The notes beneath the pieces were generated by a model. The model was not told the DNA's origin. It did no database searches and worked only from the letters and a program-made list of their open reading frames with translations. This document shows, piece after piece, positions 62,564-64,000 of a DNA stretch of 64,000 nucleotides. Source of the DNA: Rhea pennata (Eukaryota > Chordata > Aves > Rheiformes > Rheidae). The translations under genes were made by a program, and so were the position numbers. Every line of letters starts with the position of its first letter. Within the stretch, counting starts at the first letter, position 1. The stretch is taken from contig NC_084666.1 of NCBI RefSeq assembly GCF_028389875.1, positions 63,806,422-63,870,421 of the forward strand, given 5' to 3'.

Positions 62564-63474
62564 AGCACCCTGTGAAGACTTACAACATGATTTAAAATAT
62601 ATATATATATTTTTGGTGCTAGTGTATCTTTTTTCTTTTGATGGCAAAGCTACAGTTTGAACCATCTGTGTGTTGTTGTATCTTTTAGTAGCATTCCTCC
62701 AACTAGATAAGATTTGCCTTGCTTAGTTTGTAAGCTCACTGAAATGTAGTTCCTCTGCTAGTCTTTTTAGTTGTAGAAATGTGTCAGTAATATTAGTCTA
62801 GACAGTTTCTATTATCCCTGATTTTTTTGGGTATGATTAATTCTTGTTCTTTTGAGAGCTTTCAGTGTTTCTTTGATACCAAGTTTTGTAAACATCTGTT
62901 ACTCAAATGTATTATAATCACATTTGTGCAGAAGTTCTGCTACAGAAACAGTAAGTCTATTAAGCACTATTTGGAATACATCTAAAGCATGTAGTCTTTG
63001 TCATCTTATTCATAGATTACCTATGGGGAATCCTCCTTTCAGGATGCTTTGGACACCATTTTTTTTTCCTGAGGTAAAGCATGAAACGTAATTTCATGGA
63101 ACAGTAATATAATGTATTTTTTGATTTTTATTTATTGCCGATTTTGATGTCACTTTCTGATATTGTAGCAAGGCAGAATGATGCTCTTCATCCAGCTGTT
63201 TCTATATTCTTTTTGTCTACCGTGTAAGTATTATGAACAAGTTTCAGAAAGATCAGCTCAGGATAATCTGCATCCGTATAGAGTGCGCAGTTTGAAAAGA
63301 GATTATCCTGCAGATTCATGTACAGTGTGGAAAGTCAGCACTGGATCCACTCAGCTTTACAGTAGCAGAGAGTACGTGTGTTAGCATTCGGTTAGGCCAG
63401 CGGAAGAGCTGACGCAGCCCTTCGGTGCTGGCGGAGGGCAGCGGGTGCTGCCCCAGGCCGAGCGCCAGGGCAGG

Positions 63475-63640
63475 AGACCAGGTTTGAGTGCTGGGTCCCA
63501 CCAGGACCGTTCCGCTGACGGGGCTCAGCTGTGCAAGGCTTTCCGCTTGCCTTGGCCTCGTTCCCCCGGCAATAAAATGGGGAAAGTGATACCTCTGTCC
63601 CTGGGAAAGCACTTTGAGACCCGCGCGGGAAGCGAGTGAG
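63475..63640 (+). mobile_element. MIR/CORE-SINE-like fragment
   Basis: The order cagctgtgcaaggc, cttggcctcgttccccc, aaaatggggaaagtgatacc, gggaaagcactttgagacc follows the 3' two thirds of tRNA-derived CORE/MIR SINEs (cctcagtttccccatctgtaaaatgggg...aaagcgctttgagat) as I know them from amniotes. It is diverged, and much richer in GC and CpG than its surroundings. Borders are approximate; assignment to a subfamily is not possible by eye. Confidence 0.55.
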
Positions 63641-64000
63641 GTGTCAGTCACAAGGGGAGCACTGTCACCTTCAGTAGTAGTGCTCTGCCTAAATCAGTAC
63701 TACTACTTCAGTGAGTAAAATCTGCAAAAATACTCCCAGTCTCCTGAATGTGCTTAAGATGTTACAAGACATGCAGAACTGACCTTTTCTTTTAAGCTTC
63801 CTTACCTCTGCTACTTGACTGTCTTAAATTACCATTTAAAATCTTGATATATTACCTAATGAGAGACCTTAATTTTCACACTAAAAAAAGTGTCACACAA
63901 AAGCACTGATGTCTGCAAAGACAGAGATCAAAAAGTCTAATTTTAGACATTGAAAATAGTGATTCAATTTCAGTGACCAGAACTAAGACATCTGATTTGT

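Larger units (their letters stand above)
62291..64000. other. Intergenic sequence downstream of COL25A1
   Basis: AT-rich, with a 26-bp exact tandem duplication at 62512-62563 and a GC-rich MIR/CORE-SINE-like block at 63475-63640. No exon of a neighbouring gene was recognised on either strand; the frame at 63178-63384 resembles nothing known. Confidence 0.7.

Noticed and set aside
63178..63384. Hydrophobic-start open frame (68 codons) as a small secreted protein
   Set aside because: Signal-like start only, no promoter, splice or family evidence; adjoins a SINE-like repeat.
1..64000. CRISPR arrays, bacterial operons, integrated virus or prophage
   Set aside because: No regularly spaced repeats, no bacterial-type gene packing and no viral protein motifs; the window is intron-rich vertebrate DNA.

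Overview
The window is a stretch of a vertebrate chromosome, not a microbial one. It holds the 3' part of one split gene on the + strand, which I identify as COL25A1: collagen type XXV alpha 1, a transmembrane collagen also known as the precursor of CLAC, an Alzheimer amyloid-plaque component. Between about 820 and 57536 I can place 25 short coding exons. Each starts and ends on a codon boundary and has AG/GT intron borders. Almost all encode Gly-X-Y repeats. Their order and peptides match human COL25A1 as I remember it, including the non-collagenous stretch [10 protein letters not shown]...[13 protein letters not shown] and the C-terminus [14 protein letters not shown] last exon at 59305 begins exactly with the stop codon and carries a long 3' UTR.

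The organism is probably a bird, or possibly another sauropsid. Two diverged CR1 LINE fragments (51040-51560 on +, 21025-21145 on -) are typical of those genomes. A MIR/CORE-SINE-like fragment lies at 63475-63640. Interspersed repeats are otherwise sparse, and the introns are AT-rich. The species cannot be fixed from the sequence.

Layout: 1-819 is the end of an intron whose upstream exon lies outside. Exons 1-9 (820-27757) encode the later part of the COL2 domain, with a 13 kb intron at 10069-23144. The end of exon 9 plus the 24-nt exon 10 (30750-30773) form the NC3 domain, a predicted trimerising segment. Exons 11-24 (32179-55184) encode COL3. Exons 23 and 24, 396 bp apart, are two versions of the same C-terminal module, each ending in Leu-Asp-Ala-Pro-Cys-Pro/Gln-Leu, and look like alternative exons. 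Exon 25 (57498-57536) gives the final 13 residues, and exon 26 supplies the stop and 3' UTR, with poly(A) signals at 61401, 62044 and 62266. No convincing second gene is seen from about 62300 to 64000.

The exons act together as one mRNA. The protein is expected to be a single-pass type II membrane collagen with a triple-helical ectodomain. The N-terminal cytoplasmic, membrane, COL1 and NC2 parts are encoded upstream of this window. I found no undescribed gene system. The most interesting signals are the paired C-terminal exons, the NC3 micro-exon, the isolated stop codon, a 129-bp tandem duplication, and a 20-bp perfect palindrome beside promoter-like motifs in intron 20.
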